In this document: one piece after another, positions 16,843-26,702 of the stretch | Layout: each line of letters begins with the position of its first letter | Position numbering within the stretch: the stretch's first letter is position 1 | NCBI RefSeq assembly: GCF_018131225.1 | Contig: NZ_JAFCMM010000001.1 | Location: 2,480,001-2,544,000, forward strand | Origin: Bradyrhizobium sp. U87765 SZCCT0048 | GTDB taxonomy: Bacteria; Pseudomonadota; Alphaproteobacteria; Rhizobiales; Xanthobacteraceae | DNA: 64,000 bases | Direction: 5' to 3' | Notes under the pieces: generated by a model | Database searches by the model: none | Told to the model about the DNA's origin: nothing | Seen by the model: only the letters and a program-made list of their open reading frames with translations | Program-made: the position numbers and the translations under genes

Positions 16843-17928
16843 TCACCTGAGCTTCAGTGTCGACAGGCCGGCCAGCGCCAGCATGACCGAAATGATCCAG
16901 AAACGGATCACGATTTGTGGCTCGGTCCACCCCAGTTGCTCGAAATGATGGTGGATCGGCGCCATCTTGAACACCCGTTTGCCGGTGAGCTTGAAGGACG
17001 CCACCTGCACGATGACCGAGACCGCCTCCAGCACGAACAGGCCGCCGATTACAGCCAGCACGATCTCGTGCTTCACCGCGACCGCGATCGAGCCGAGCAT
17101 GCCGCCGAGCGCGAGCGAGCCGGTGTCGCCCATGAAGATCGAGGCCGGCGGCGCATTGAACCACAGGAAGCCGAGGCCGGCGCCGAGCACCGCGCCGCAC
17201 AGCACCGCCAGTTCGCCGGTGCCAGCGACGTAATTGATCTGCAGATAATCGGAGAACACCGCGTTGCCGACGAGATAGGAGATCATGCCGAACGACAGCG
17301 AGGCGATCATCACCGGCACGATGGCGAGGCCATCGAGGCCATCGGTGAGATTGACCGCATTGCCGGCGCCGACGACGATGAAGGCGCCGAAGATCACGAA
17401 GAACCAGCCGAAGTTCAGCGCCACGTCCTTGAAGAAGGGAATGACCAGCGACGTCGCGAACGGCTCGCGGCCCAGCCACACGAAGGCAAAGCAGGCCGCG
17501 CCGGCGATCAGGAATTCGATCAGCAGCCGCGTGCGGCCGGAGAAGCCGGCATGGGTCTGCTTGGTCACCTTGAGGTAATCGTCGTAGAAGCCGACGAAGC
17601 CGAAGCCGAGCGTCACCGCCAGCACCACCCAGACATAGGGGTTGCGCGGGTTGGCCCACAGCACGGTGGACACGACGAGTCCGGACAGGATCATCAGGCC
17701 GCCCATGGTGGGCGTGCCCTTCTTGCTCACGAGGTGCGACTGCGGTCCGTCGGTGCGGATCGGCTGTCCCTTGCCCTGGCGCAGCCGCAGGTTGTCGATG
17801 ATCCAGGGTCCGAACAGGAAGACGAACAAGGCCGCCGTCACCATCGCACCGCCGGTGCGGAAGGTGATGTAGCGAAACACATTGAAGACCGGAACCGAGC
17901 TGGACAGATCGATCAGCCAGTAAAACAT
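16843..17928 (-). CDS. mraY: MraY, phospho-MurNAc-pentapeptide translocase
   Basis: 361 residues with about ten transmembrane helices. It transfers phospho-MurNAc-pentapeptide to undecaprenyl phosphate, making lipid I in the inner membrane. Visible signatures are GFYDDYLKV and [13 protein letters not shown] (Asp-rich Mg sites), [11 protein letters not shown], and [12 protein letters not shown] with the conserved HHH. The start [20 protein letters not shown] is the usual N-terminus in this group. A 279-bp gap lies between it and murF, longer than other gaps in the cluster. Confidence 0.97.
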   Translation of the reverse strand: MFYWLIDLSSSVPVFNVFRYITFRTGGAMVTAALFVFLFGPWIIDNLRLRQGKGQPIRTDGPQSHLVSKKGTPTMGGLMILSGLVVSTVLWANPRNPYVWVVLAVTLGFGFVGFYDDYLKVTKQTHAGFSGRTRLLIEFLIAGAACFAFVWLGREPFATSLVIPFFKDVALNFGWFFVIFGAFIVVGAGNAVNLTDGLDGLAIVPVMIASLSFGMISYLVGNAVFSDYLQINYVAGTGELAVLCGAVLGAGLGFLWFNAPPASIFMGDTGSLALGGMLGSIAVAVKHEIVLAVIGGLFVLEAVSVIVQVASFKLTGKRVFKMAPIHHHFEQLGWTEPQIVIRFWIISVMLALAGLSTLKLR

Positions 17929-18207
17929 TCAAACCGCCTTACGGCCGGTCCGGGCGCAAGGGCGCGCCACGAAACGGCTCCATGTTCTTGTTCCGACGTG
18001 TGTTATCGACACGCCCCGCAACCGGTATGGTGGATGTGGCACTTGCTGCGGTCTTGCCGCGGGCCCCTCGAGCCAGTGTCAAATCCAGAACCACACCAGT
18101 ATCTCAGATTTGCCGGTATCCCCGTGGTTTCGACATTCGCAATTGCGGCGCCCGCCGTCAGGTGCCGCGAATGTCAGAACCGGGACACCAGCCCCGCCTG
18201 AAACCCC
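17929..18207. other. 279-bp dcw intergenic region with nested inverted repeats
   Basis: No convincing ORF. Perfect inverted arms occur at 18132-18140 (gacattcgc) with 18167-18175 (gcgaatgtc), and at 18080-18085 (caaatc) with 18107-18112 (gatttg). The region upstream of mraY could hold a secondary promoter or an RNA structure. The evidence is the repeats alone. Confidence 0.4.
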
Positions 18208-19647
18208 TTACGCAACGACATCGTCAAAGGCCGCACGGCCCGGGAAGCGCTTTTCCAGCGCTGTGACGATCAGCTTCATTTTCGAGCCGAGCGACCCCTT
18301 GACCATGATGGCGTCCCCAGCCCGCAGTGCCGTGGCCACGGCGGCTTCGAGCGCCGCCGAGCTATCGGCATAGCCGCCCCGGCGCGTCGATGGAAGGGCG
18401 TCCCACAGGTTTCGCATCAGGGGGCCACAGCAAAACACCAGGTCCGCCTTCGCCGCCGCGACGGGATCCGCAAGGCCGCGGTGCAGCTCGCCGCTGCTCG
18501 GCCCGAGCTCCAGCATGTCGCCGAGCACGGCGATCCGCCGGCCGCGCGGCCCGACCGGCGTCTGCGCCAGCACGTCGAGCGCAGCGGCCATGGACGCCGG
18601 ATTGGCGTTGTAACTCTCGTCGATCAGCGTGGCAGAGCCATGTGGCAGCCCGAGGGTCACCCGCGCGCCGCGGCCGGCGGGCGGCTGCAGCCCGGCGAGC
18701 GCAAGCCCGGCCGCAACGAGATCGGCGCCGACGAGCGCTGCCGCCGCCAGCACCGCCAGCGAGTTCATCGCCATGTGGCGGCCCGGCATGCCGATCTTGT
18801 AGGTGATGTCATGGTCGAGGATGTCGGCATGCACCGCCGAACAGCCGGCATGCAGCGACACGTCGAGCAGGCGGGCATCCGCCTTCTTGTCGGCACCGAA
18901 CGACACGATGCGCGACACACCGCATTTCTTCGCCCGCTTCTGCAGCCGCGCGAACTGGCCATTGTCGCGATTCAGCACCGCAACCCCGCCCGGCTCGATC
19001 CCCGTGAAGATCTCGGCCTTGGCATCGGCGATCGCCTCGATGCCGGAGAAGAATTCCAGATGCACCGGCTCGACGGTGGTGATGACGGCGACATGCGGGC
19101 GCACCATCTTCACCAGCGGCTCGATCTCGCCGGCGTGGTTCATGCCGATCTCGAACACCGCGTAGGCCGCATCAGCCGGACAGCGCGCGAGTGTCAGCGG
19201 CACACCCCAGTGGTTGTTGAAGGAGGCCACCGACGCATGGGTCTTGCTCTGCGCGCCGAGCACCCAGCGCAGCGCTTCCTTGGTCGACGTCTTGCCGACC
19301 GAACCGGTCACTGCGATCACCTTGCCCGACAGCCGCGCCCGTCCTTCGATCCCGAGTTCGCCGAGTGCCGCGAGCACATCGGGCACCACCAGCAGCGGCG
19401 CATCGCCGGCAAACGCATTGCGATGCGAATCCGCCACCACCGCGACCGCCGCGCCGTTCTTGAGCGCCGCCGCGACGAAATCGTGACCGTCGTGGACGTC
19501 GCCCTTGATCGCGAAATACGCCTCGCCGGGCTTGACGGTCCGGCTGTCGATCGAAATGCCGCTCACCGTCTCGGGCAGCGGCCCGCTGCGTGCGGCGCGC
19601 ATCGCGTCGGCCATGGCTCCGAGGGTCCAGAGCGGCTGGACAGTCAT
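18208..19647 (-). CDS. murF: MurF, D-Ala-D-Ala-adding ligase
   Basis: 479 residues. It joins D-Ala-D-Ala to UDP-MurNAc-tripeptide, completing the pentapeptide precursor. The N-terminal domain has SGISIDSRTVKPGEAYFAIK, the central ATP site is IAVTGSVGKTSTKEALRWVL, and the C-terminal domain includes ESYNANPASMAAALD, all typical of MurF. Its ATG overlaps the murE stop by 4 bp (ATGA), so the two are translationally coupled. Confidence 0.97.
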   Translation of the reverse strand: MTVQPLWTLGAMADAMRAARSGPLPETVSGISIDSRTVKPGEAYFAIKGDVHDGHDFVAAALKNGAAVAVVADSHRNAFAGDAPLLVVPDVLAALGELGIEGRARLSGKVIAVTGSVGKTSTKEALRWVLGAQSKTHASVASFNNHWGVPLTLARCPADAAYAVFEIGMNHAGEIEPLVKMVRPHVAVITTVEPVHLEFFSGIEAIADAKAEIFTGIEPGGVAVLNRDNGQFARLQKRAKKCGVSRIVSFGADKKADARLLDVSLHAGCSAVHADILDHDITYKIGMPGRHMAMNSLAVLAAAALVGADLVAAGLALAGLQPPAGRGARVTLGLPHGSATLIDESYNANPASMAAALDVLAQTPVGPRGRRIAVLGDMLELGPSSGELHRGLADPVAAAKADLVFCCGPLMRNLWDALPSTRRGGYADSSAALEAAVATALRAGDAIMVKGSLGSKMKLIVTALEKRFPGRAAFDDVVA

Positions 19648-21110
19648 GGGGTCGCCTCCGCGAGTGCGGCGCGGGCCGCATCATGATCGCTGAACGGCAG
19701 CACCTGCGTGCCGACGATCTGTCCCGTCTCATGGCCTTTGCCCGCGATCAGCAGCACATCGCCGGGCTGAAGGGCCGCGACGCCGGCACGGATCGCCTCG
19801 CCGCGATCGCCGATCTCGCGGGCCCCCGTCGCCGCCGCCATGATCGCCGCGCGGATCGACGCCGGGTCCTCGCTGCGTGGATTGTCGTCGGTCACGATCA
19901 CCGCATCGGCGCCGCGGGCGGCGATCGCCCCCATCAGCGGTCGCTTGCCCGTGTCGCGGTCGCCGCCGGCGCCGAACACGACGATCAGGCGGCCGCTGGC
20001 ATAGGGACGCAGCGCCGCAAGCGCCTTCTCGAGGGCATCTGGTTTGTGGGCGTAGTCGACGAACACGGGTGCGCCGTTGCGCGCGCCAACGAGCTCCAGC
20101 CTTCCCTTGGCGCCTTCCAGCGCCGCGAGAGCGGCGAATACCTGCGCGGCATCGCCGCCGGTGGTGATGGCAATGCCCGCCGCGACCAGAGCATTCTCGA
20201 TCTGAAATTCGCCGACCAGCGGCAGGCGAAGCTGATGAGTGACCCCGGCATGGACCAGACGCAACCGCTGGCCGAAGCCATCGATTGCCGCATCGACAAG
20301 ACGAATGCCGTTGGCATCGTCCCGGCCGCTGCGGCCGACGGTGAACAGCCGCAACTTGCGACGCTGCGCCGCGGCGATGACCGCCGCCGCGTGGTCGTGA
20401 TCGGTGGCGACGACCGCCGCACCGCCATCGACGACCAGGGCCTCGAACAACCGAAGCTTGGCCGCGAGATAGTCCGCGACGGTCGGATGATAGTCGAGGT
20501 GATCGCGCGACAGGTTGGTGAAAGCGCCGACATCGACGCGCACACCATCGAGCCGGAATTGATCGAGACCGTGCGACGAGGCTTCGAAGGCCAGATGGGT
20601 GATGCCCTCACCGACGAGTTCGTCGAGCGAACGGTGCAGCGCGATCGGATCAGGCGTCGTCAGGGATCCGTAGACGGCGCGTGTCGGCGTCACGAGACCG
20701 ACAGTACCGATGCTGGCGGACGCAAAACCAAGGCTCTGCCAGATCTGGCGCGCATAGGCCGCAACCGATGTCTTGCCGCTGGTGCCGGTCACCGCGGCGA
20801 TGGTCGCAGGCTGCCGCGGATAGAACCGTGCGGCGGCGAGCGCCAGCATCCGTCGCGCCTGTGCAACCTGAAGATAGGGAATGGTGCAGTCCGCCGGCGC
20901 GGGCTGTTCTCCGACCGCCGCGACAGCGCCGGACGCCGCCGCCTGGGCAATGAAGCGGCCGCCATCGGTACGTGCACCTGCGAGCGCGAAGAACACGTCG
21001 CCTGCCCGGACGGCCCGGCTGTCGACGGCGAGCCCGGTCACCGCAAGATCACCCGTCGGGGCATCGAGCGCGGCATCATGGCCGAGAAGATCACGCAGTC
21101 TCATCGTCAC
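19644..21110 (-). CDS. murE: MurE, UDP-MurNAc-tripeptide (meso-Dap) ligase
   Basis: 488 residues. The Mur ligase ATP site is AAVTGTSGKTSVAAYARQIW. The substrate motif VTDDNPRSEDPASIRA contains DNPR, the signature of enzymes that add meso-diaminopimelate rather than lysine, as expected in a Gram-negative cell. NLSRDHLDYHPTVADY and GKGHETGQ are also present. It overlaps murF by 4 bp and lies 112 bp downstream of ftsI. Confidence 0.97.
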   Translation of the reverse strand: MTMRLRDLLGHDAALDAPTGDLAVTGLAVDSRAVRAGDVFFALAGARTDGGRFIAQAAASGAVAAVGEQPAPADCTIPYLQVAQARRMLALAAARFYPRQPATIAAVTGTSGKTSVAAYARQIWQSLGFASASIGTVGLVTPTRAVYGSLTTPDPIALHRSLDELVGEGITHLAFEASSHGLDQFRLDGVRVDVGAFTNLSRDHLDYHPTVADYLAAKLRLFEALVVDGGAAVVATDHDHAAAVIAAAQRRKLRLFTVGRSGRDDANGIRLVDAAIDGFGQRLRLVHAGVTHQLRLPLVGEFQIENALVAAGIAITTGGDAAQVFAALAALEGAKGRLELVGARNGAPVFVDYAHKPDALEKALAALRPYASGRLIVVFGAGGDRDTGKRPLMGAIAARGADAVIVTDDNPRSEDPASIRAAIMAAATGAREIGDRGEAIRAGVAALQPGDVLLIAGKGHETGQIVGTQVLPFSDHDAARAALAEATP

Positions 21111-21222
21111 GACGGCTCTGGGGTCACGAAATCTCGAAGTTGTGATGGTTCAGCACGCAACGGATACACGAGGTCTGTCACAGCATCCTGTCGCAGCCCG
21201 GCCGGTGCGGCCGAGCCAGCGC

Positions 21223-22968
21223 TTAGCGGCTTTCCTTCGATGCCGCAAGAATAAGGCGCTCCGCGGGCGGCAGATCGAACCGCGGCTCCATTCCGAGCAG
21301 CGGCGCAATCCGTGCGATCACCTTGCCACCGGTCGGAACCGTGTTCCAGCCGGATGTGATGAAGCCATGCGTTTCCGGCAGCGCCTGCGGCTCATCCAGC
21401 ATGATCAGGATCTGATAGTGCGGGTTGTCCGCCGGCATGATCGCCGTGAACGAGTTCAGCACCCGCTTCTTGGCGTAGCGGCCGTTGATGACCTTTTCCG
21501 AGGTGCCGGTCTTGCCGCCGACATAGTAGCCCTTGACGTCGGCGCTCTTGGCCGTGCCGATTTCGGCGTTGAGACGCATCAGGAAGCGCATCTTGTCGCT
21601 GGTCTCGGTCTTGACCACCCGCTTGGCGAGCGCGGCCGCTTCCTCCTCACTGCGCTTGAGGAAGGTCGGCGGAATGAGATAGCCGCCGTTGACCAGCGCA
21701 TTGATGCCCATCACCGCCTGCAGCGGCGCGACCGACAGACCCTGCCCGAAGGCAATGGTGACGGTGTTCAGCTCACCCCAGCGCCGCGGCACCAGCGGCG
21801 CCGCGCTCTCCGGCAGCTCGGTGCGCAGGCGCTGCAGCTGGCCCATCTTGGTGAGGAATGCCTTGTGAGCTTCGACGCCCTGACTCAGCGCGATCCGGGC
21901 GGCACCGATGTTCGAGGAGTAGGTGAACACTTCCTTGGTATTGATGGCCCGTCCAAGCGGATGGCTGTCGTGAATGGTGAACTTGCCATAGTGCAGGTTG
22001 CCGCGCGCATCCCACATCGAGTTCAGGCTGATCTTGCCGGAGTCCAGCGCCATCGCCAGCGTAAAAGCCTTGAAGGTCGAGCCCATCTCGTAGACGCCCG
22101 TGGTCAGGCGGTTGATGCGGTCGGGATCGTTGGCTTCCTTCGGATTGTTCGGATCGAAATCCGGCAGCGACACCATGGCGACGATCTCGCCGGTGCGCAC
22201 GTTGCTGACGAGGCCGGAGGCTGCCTTGGCGTGGAACTTGTCCTTGGCCTTCATCAGCTCGTCGCGCAGCGCATGCTCGACCCGCAGATCGACCGCGAGC
22301 TCGACCGGCTGCTGCTGGCGATCGGTGGCGAAGCCGGCGCGGTGCAGATCGGCGAGACCGTTGGTGTCCAGCCACTTCTCGATGCCGGCGATGCCCTGGT
22401 TGTCGATATTGACGAGGCCGATGAGGTGCGCGACCTCCTGGCCGCTGGGATAGACGCGCTTGTTCTCGCGGAGGAAGCCGATGCCGGGAATGCCGAGCCG
22501 ATGGATGTCCTGCTGCTGCTGCGGGGTGATCTCGCGCTTGAGCCAGACGAACCCCTTGCGCGTCATGATGCGCTGGCGGGCCTCGGCCGTGTCGAGATCC
22601 GGCAGCGTCGCGGTGAGCAGTTCGACCGCCTCGTCCTTGTCGATGATGCGGCGCGGCTCGGCATAGAGCGACGGCGCCTTGACGTCGGTCGCGAGGATCG
22701 AGCCATTGCGATCGACGATGTCGGGCCGCGCGGTGGCCACCGCATCCTGGCTGCCGCCGCGGCGCAGGCCGTGGCCTTCGCCGACCATCGCGAAAACAAC
22801 GAGGCGCATGGCGATTACAGTGTAGATCGCCGCGAACGCGATCATCATGAAGCCGACACGGGCACGCGCCTTGGCGGCGCGATCCTTGCGCCCATAGAGC
22901 AGGCTGCGGATCAGGCGCCGGCGCAGCGGCTCGGTCGGACGGGCTGAGGAGAGCGCGGCATCGGTCAT
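21223..22968 (-). CDS. ftsI: FtsI (PBP3), septal peptidoglycan transpeptidase
   Basis: 581 residues, a class B penicillin-binding protein. The N-terminus has a cytoplasmic basic stretch and one membrane anchor ([20 protein letters not shown]). The periplasmic pedestal domain is followed by the transpeptidase domain with the three active-site motifs: STFK (after YEMG), SSN ([10 protein letters not shown]) and KTGT ([10 protein letters not shown]). It crosslinks septal peptidoglycan together with FtsW. Its ATG overlaps the ftsL stop by 4 bp. Confidence 0.97.
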   Translation of the reverse strand: MTDAALSSARPTEPLRRRLIRSLLYGRKDRAAKARARVGFMMIAFAAIYTVIAMRLVVFAMVGEGHGLRRGGSQDAVATARPDIVDRNGSILATDVKAPSLYAEPRRIIDKDEAVELLTATLPDLDTAEARQRIMTRKGFVWLKREITPQQQQDIHRLGIPGIGFLRENKRVYPSGQEVAHLIGLVNIDNQGIAGIEKWLDTNGLADLHRAGFATDRQQQPVELAVDLRVEHALRDELMKAKDKFHAKAASGLVSNVRTGEIVAMVSLPDFDPNNPKEANDPDRINRLTTGVYEMGSTFKAFTLAMALDSGKISLNSMWDARGNLHYGKFTIHDSHPLGRAINTKEVFTYSSNIGAARIALSQGVEAHKAFLTKMGQLQRLRTELPESAAPLVPRRWGELNTVTIAFGQGLSVAPLQAVMGINALVNGGYLIPPTFLKRSEEEAAALAKRVVKTETSDKMRFLMRLNAEIGTAKSADVKGYYVGGKTGTSEKVINGRYAKKRVLNSFTAIMPADNPHYQILIMLDEPQALPETHGFITSGWNTVPTGGKVIARIAPLLGMEPRFDLPPAERLILAASKESR

Positions 22969-23357
22969 TGCGCATCCTCCGCCGATGGGGCGGGCGCCAC
23001 ACCCCTGGCTGGCGCCGCATCCTTGCCGATCATGTCGAGCATCGCGCCGATCGGATCAGGGGTCGCCGCGCGAGCGAAGCTCGGTGGCCGTTCCGGGAGG
23101 TTCTTGAACTGGTCGTACTGGGTCGCCTCGATCGAGCGCATGCCGAGATAGCGCTGGGCGAGATCCTGCAGCCTGGCCGGATTCTGCAGCTTGGCCCACT
23201 CCGCATGCAATGTCGCGATCGCATCGCGCTGCTCACGGATGTCGGCGCGCAGCTTCAGCATGGTCTCGGTGCGCACCGTGGATTCCATCTTGATTCGGTA
23301 GACATAGGCCGCGGCGAATACCAGCGCGCAGATGACGAAGAGATGCACGATCCGCAC
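22965..23357 (-). CDS. ftsL: FtsL-like divisome protein
   Basis: 130 residues: a short N-terminus, one transmembrane helix (VHLFVICALVFAAAYVYRI), then a periplasmic coiled coil (ADIREQRDAIATLHAEWAKL) ending in a motif typical of FtsL (QNPARLQDLAQRYLGM), followed by a Pro/Ala-rich tail. FtsL joins FtsB and FtsQ to activate FtsWI. The position between rsmH and ftsI is the canonical one. It starts 3 bp downstream of the rsmH stop. Confidence 0.92.
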   Translation of the reverse strand: MRIVHLFVICALVFAAAYVYRIKMESTVRTETMLKLRADIREQRDAIATLHAEWAKLQNPARLQDLAQRYLGMRSIEATQYDQFKNLPERPPSFARAATPDPIGAMLDMIGKDAAPARGVAPAPSAEDAQ

Positions 23358-23360
23358 GCG

Positions 23361-24380
23361 TCAGCCTCCCCTCATGACGGACTGGAGCGAGGGCCAGTCC
23401 GAAGACATCTCGGCATGATGCGCGGGAGCCGCAGTGCGCTCCGCGGACCGCAGCTTGGCGGACCGGGCGCGCGGGTTGTTCGCCAGCTCCGCTTCTCCGG
23501 GCGCGACCGGGCGGCGCGTCAGGATCGTGAAGCTCGGCGCCTGCTGCGCCACCTCCGGCAAATGCCGCGATCCGCCCGCGCTCTTGCCGCGCGCATTGAG
23601 GAAGGTCTTGACGATGCGGTCCTCGAGCGAGTGGAACGAGACGACCGCAAGGCGGCCGCCGGGTTTGAGCACCTGCTCGGCGGCAAGCAAGGCCGTCTGC
23701 AGCTCGTCGAGCTCCTCGTTGACCGCGATGCGCAGCGCCTGGAAGGTGCGCGTCGCGGGATGGATCTCGTTGGGCTTGGAGCGCACCACGCGCGAGACGA
23801 TGTCGGCGAGCCGGCGCGTGGTAACGATCGGCTCTTCGCGCCGCGCCGCGACGATCGCCCGCGCGATGCCGCGCGACTGGCGCTCCTCACCGAGGATGTA
23901 GATGAGGTTGGCAAGCGCCGCCTCGGATGCCGTGGCGACGAGATCGGCCGCGCTCGGTCCGTGCTGACCCATGCGCATATCGAGCGGACCGTCGAAGCGG
24001 AAGGAAAAGCCGCGCTCGGCCTGGTCAAGTTGCATCGACGACACGCCGACATCCATCACGATGCCATCCACCGTCGCGTGTCCCTGTCCGGCGCAAACGT
24101 CCGCGATATTGGAAAAGCGGTCCTCGACGAGCGTCAGCCGCCCGCCCGCCGCCTCGACCAGCGCGAAGCCTGCGGTGATCGCGGTCCGGTCACGGTCGAT
24201 GCCGATGACCTGCGTGCCCGGCACGTTGAGGATCATCCGGCTGTAGCCGCCGGCACCGAAGGTCGCGTCGATATAAATCCCGCCGGCGCGCGGTGCGAGC
24301 GCTGCCACGGCCTCCTCGCCCAGCACGGGGATGTGGCGCTGATCGGATGGAACCCGATGATCCGGACCTTTTGCCATCAT
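23361..24380 (-). CDS. rsmH: RsmH (MraW), 16S rRNA m4C1402 methyltransferase
   Basis: 339 residues from [20 protein letters not shown]. It N4-methylates C1402 of 16S rRNA. The SAM-binding motif is [16 protein letters not shown], and [19 protein letters not shown] with GPLDMRM are conserved in all RsmH proteins; [15 protein letters not shown] and [13 protein letters not shown] are further family blocks. It is the first gene of the dcw cluster here. No mraZ lies upstream, which is unusual for the group. The longer open stretch to 24497 has no family similarity. Confidence 0.97.
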   Translation of the reverse strand: MMAKGPDHRVPSDQRHIPVLGEEAVAALAPRAGGIYIDATFGAGGYSRMILNVPGTQVIGIDRDRTAITAGFALVEAAGGRLTLVEDRFSNIADVCAGQGHATVDGIVMDVGVSSMQLDQAERGFSFRFDGPLDMRMGQHGPSAADLVATASEAALANLIYILGEERQSRGIARAIVAARREEPIVTTRRLADIVSRVVRSKPNEIHPATRTFQALRIAVNEELDELQTALLAAEQVLKPGGRLAVVSFHSLEDRIVKTFLNARGKSAGGSRHLPEVAQQAPSFTILTRRPVAPGEAELANNPRARSAKLRSAERTAAPAHHAEMSSDWPSLQSVMRGG

Positions 24381-25066
24381 GATGCGCCCTCGCGTGTCCC
24401 ACCGCCGCCCTGCGCGTCGTGCCGGCCCGCCCGGCGCAGGCTGCCGCGCGGGCCGTGAGGCCTGCTGGCGTGCGCAGGGAATCTGATGGCCAACCATGGG
24501 GTTCCGCGATCGACAAGAAACATTTCAGCCCGTTCCAGCGGACCGGCATTCAACCCCAGTAAGCGAGGGTTAACATTAAGGAACCGTTGATGATCACGCG
24601 GAATTTGCAAAACACGTCCCGGCTTTTTCTCCGCCGATGTGGCGCGGCGCCAACACGACATCGTAAGCCGATGGAATAACTGCCCTTTCGCGCGGCGCGC
24701 AGAACACGGCGGTGTGGACAGCATGGCTTCGTCCCGCTCACGGCGATTGCGCGGCAAGCTTTATGGCAGGATAGTGGCGCTCTTGATCCCGAACAGATTG
24801 GCGGAACGCACTGTTGAATGTGCATTGCGGAAGTGTCCGGTATCAAGAAACAGCAATCCGGTGTGAGCCGGCCGCACCGTGGAACCGCAAGTTCCCTTTC
24901 GAACCCAGGTTCTGTTCGAATGTCGGTGCACCGCCGCTCTCCCGCCCGGTTTGAGTGTGACATGATCCAGGGGTCTTTTGCGTCGGGTGGCTCTGCGTCG
25001 AAGCGTCAACGGATCCTGCCGTCCACGCCGCCATCTCGTCTGCCTTCACCCTGGGTCCACGCTGAC
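24381..25066. other. 686-bp non-coding region between rsmH and the amidase
   Basis: No ORF on either strand shows codon use or similarity suggesting a gene, and MraZ cannot be found in any frame. The region must hold the divergent promoters for the dcw cluster (minus) and the amidase (plus). It contains a locally AT-rich stretch around 24570-24615 (ttaacattaagg) that is a plausible promoter zone for the dcw operon. I see no convincing CtrA site: the TTAA pairs here have the wrong spacing. Confidence 0.5.
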
Positions 25067-25870
25067 ATGCTGAAGTTCATGCCGGACTCGTCGGTCATTT
25101 CCGACGTCGTCCCCTCCGCCAACTATGGTGACCGGCGCAACAACCGCGCCCCCGATATGATCGTGCTGCACTACACCGGCATGCAGGATGCCGAGAGCGC
25201 GCTGGCGCGGCTGTGCAAGCCCGGCACCGAGGTGTCGGCGCACTATGTCGTGCTGGAAGACGGCCGCATCGTGCAGTGCGTGCCCGAGGCCTATCGCGCC
25301 TGGCATGCCGGAACGTCGTCCTGGGCCGGCGAGACCGACATCAACTCGTGCTCGATCGGCGTCGAGATCGTCAATGGCGGCCACGACTGGGGTTATCCGG
25401 ATTTTCCCTCACGCCAGGTCGCAGCGGTGATCGCGCTGTGCCGCGGCATCATCATCCGCCGCGACATCCCGAGCGATCGGGTGCTCGGCCATTCCGATAT
25501 CGCCCCCGACCGCAAGAAGGATCCGGGCGAGAAATTTCCCTGGCGGCTGTTGGCGAGTTCCGGTGTCGGCCACTGGGTGCGCCCGGCGCGCATCGTGCCC
25601 GGCGGCCCCGCGCTGCGGCCGGGAATGTCCGGCGACACGGTGCTGGCGCTGCAGGAACGTCTTGCCGCCTATGGCTACGCGGTGCCGCGCACCGGCCAGT
25701 ACGATGCGCCGACAACCGCCGTGATCATGGCGTTCCAGCGCCATTTCAGGCCCGAACTGGTCGATGGCATCGCCGATCTCTCCACGCTGGAGACCCTCCA
25801 GCAACTGCTCGATACCAAGCCGCCGGAGCGGCCGCACTTGACCCCGCTGCCGCCACACTCCATGACGTAG
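25067..25870 (+). CDS. N-acetylmuramoyl-L-alanine amidase, AmpD/AmiD type with peptidoglycan-binding domain
   Basis: 267 residues from the ATG at 25067; a start at 25079 (MPDSSVISDV) is equally possible, and neither has a strong Shine-Dalgarno. The amidase_2 domain is at about 15-165: IVLHYTGM carries the first Zn histidine, and LGHSDIAPDRKKDPGEKFPW carries the second His and the catalytic/Zn region. A C-terminal peptidoglycan-binding domain (LRPGMSGDTVLALQERLAAY, then AVIMAFQRHF) follows. It cleaves the amide between MurNAc and stem peptide in wall recycling. No signal peptide is evident, so a cytoplasmic role is likely. Its 3' end probably contains the rnpB promoter. Confidence 0.93.
   Translation: MLKFMPDSSVISDVVPSANYGDRRNNRAPDMIVLHYTGMQDAESALARLCKPGTEVSAHYVVLEDGRIVQCVPEAYRAWHAGTSSWAGETDINSCSIGVEIVNGGHDWGYPDFPSRQVAAVIALCRGIIIRRDIPSDRVLGHSDIAPDRKKDPGEKFPWRLLASSGVGHWVRPARIVPGGPALRPGMSGDTVLALQERLAAYGYAVPRTGQYDAPTTAVIMAFQRHFRPELVDGIADLSTLETLQQLLDTKPPERPHLTPLPPHSMT
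25838..25866 (+). promoter_or_regulatory. putative rnpB promoter inside the amidase 3' end
   Basis: TTGACC at 25838-25843, then 17 bp, then CATGAC at 25861-25866, a weak -10. The predicted start lies close to the first paired base of RNase P RNA. The -10 match is only partial, so the call rests mainly on the lack of any non-coding room between the genes. Confidence 0.4.
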
Positions 25871-25871
25871 C

Positions 25872-26290
25872 CGTCAGTCGGCTGGACGGCCGTCGCCGCA
25901 AGGATCGAAAGGTCGCGGGGGAGGAAAGTCCGGGCTCCATGGACAAACGGTGCCGGATAACGTCCGGCGGGGGTGACCCCAGGGAAAGTGCCACAGAGAA
26001 CGAACCGCCGGCGCTGCGGCGCAGGTAAGGGTGAAAAGGTGCGGTAAGAGCGCACCGCGTCTGCGGCAACGCAGACGGCATGGTAAACCCCACCGGGAGC
26101 AAAACCGAATAGGAACGGCGTCGTGGACAGTTCGCTTTCGGGCGATAACTCCACAGGGCATGTCTGGCTCGACCGTTCGGGTAGGTTGCTCGAGGCGGCG
26201 CGCAAGCGCCGTCCCAGAGGAATGGCCGTCACGTATCGCGCGCGCAAGCGCACGGTGCCCTACAGAACCCGGCTTACAGGCCGGCTGATC
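25872..26290 (+). ncRNA. rnpB: RNase P RNA (A-type, alphaproteobacterial)
   Basis: About 419 nt. The universally conserved P4 strand reads GAGGAAAGTCCGGGCTCC near 25920. Further conserved blocks are CCGGCGGGGGTGACCCCAGG, AGGGTGAAAAGGTGCGGTAAGAGCGC (partial), AACCCCACCGGGAGCAA, AGAGGAATGGCCGTC and the 3' block CAGAACCCGGCTTACAGGCC. The P1 helix can be drawn between CAGTCGGCT at 25875-25883 and the GGCCGGCTG ending at 26287. It is the catalytic subunit that matures tRNA 5' ends. It begins right after the amidase stop codon. Confidence 0.97.
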
Positions 26291-26299
26291 TTCGTCACG

Positions 26300-26334
26300 A
26301 AGGGCTCGGCGCATCCCGCCGGGCCCTTCACCCT
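26300..26334 (+). terminator. intrinsic terminator of rnpB
   Basis: Arms aagggctcggcg (26300-26311) and cgccgggccctt (26317-26328), one G-T pair, with a 5-base loop. A short T-containing tail follows on the plus strand. The arms abut the stop codon of the convergent DUF35 gene. Confidence 0.75.
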
Positions 26335-26702
26335 TTGGTGGTGGCCTTGCTGAAGTGCGGCACCACGCGGCCGGAGAACAATGCGTACCGCGCCGCCACC
26401 GCATCCCCGATCGCAAGCCCGGCGTCGCCATGGGCCATCATGCGAAAGCCTTCCGCCATATCGACCAGCACCAGCGTGTAGGGGACGTGGGCCTTGGCCT
26501 CCGGCGTCGCCGCGCGGCGGACCTCGGTGACGGCGTAGACAACGCCGTGTCCGCTCGCACGGTGCGTCCGCGGCGTGTCCGATCCGCAGGATGGGCAGAA
26601 CCCGCGGCGGAAGGACCAGACGGACCGACAGGACGGACACTCCTGGTAGACAATCGCCTCGGCCCCGGATGTCCAGTCGGCGTGCCCGAGATCGGCGCTC
26701 AT
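26328..26702 (-). CDS. DUF35-type OB-fold/Zn-ribbon protein (thiolase partner)
   Basis: 124 residues from MSADLGHADWTSGAEAIVYQ. A rubredoxin-like zinc ribbon is formed by CPSCRSVWSFRRGFCPSCGS (C-x2-C and C-x2-C). It is followed by the OB-fold with GVVYAVTEVRR and PYTLVLVDMAEGFRMMAH. Such proteins form a complex with a thiolase-like partner; in Ltp2-DUF35 of steroid degradation the pair is a retro-aldolase. The ATG overlaps the stop of the thiolase-like gene by 4 bp, so the two are coupled. The stop overlaps the rnpB terminator. Confidence 0.9.
   Translation of the reverse strand: MSADLGHADWTSGAEAIVYQECPSCRSVWSFRRGFCPSCGSDTPRTHRASGHGVVYAVTEVRRAATPEAKAHVPYTLVLVDMAEGFRMMAHGDAGLAIGDAVAARYALFSGRVVPHFSKATTKG

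Noticed and set aside
24570..24580. Possible CtrA site in the dcw promoter region
   Set aside because: TTAACATTAA has only 2 bases between the half-sites.
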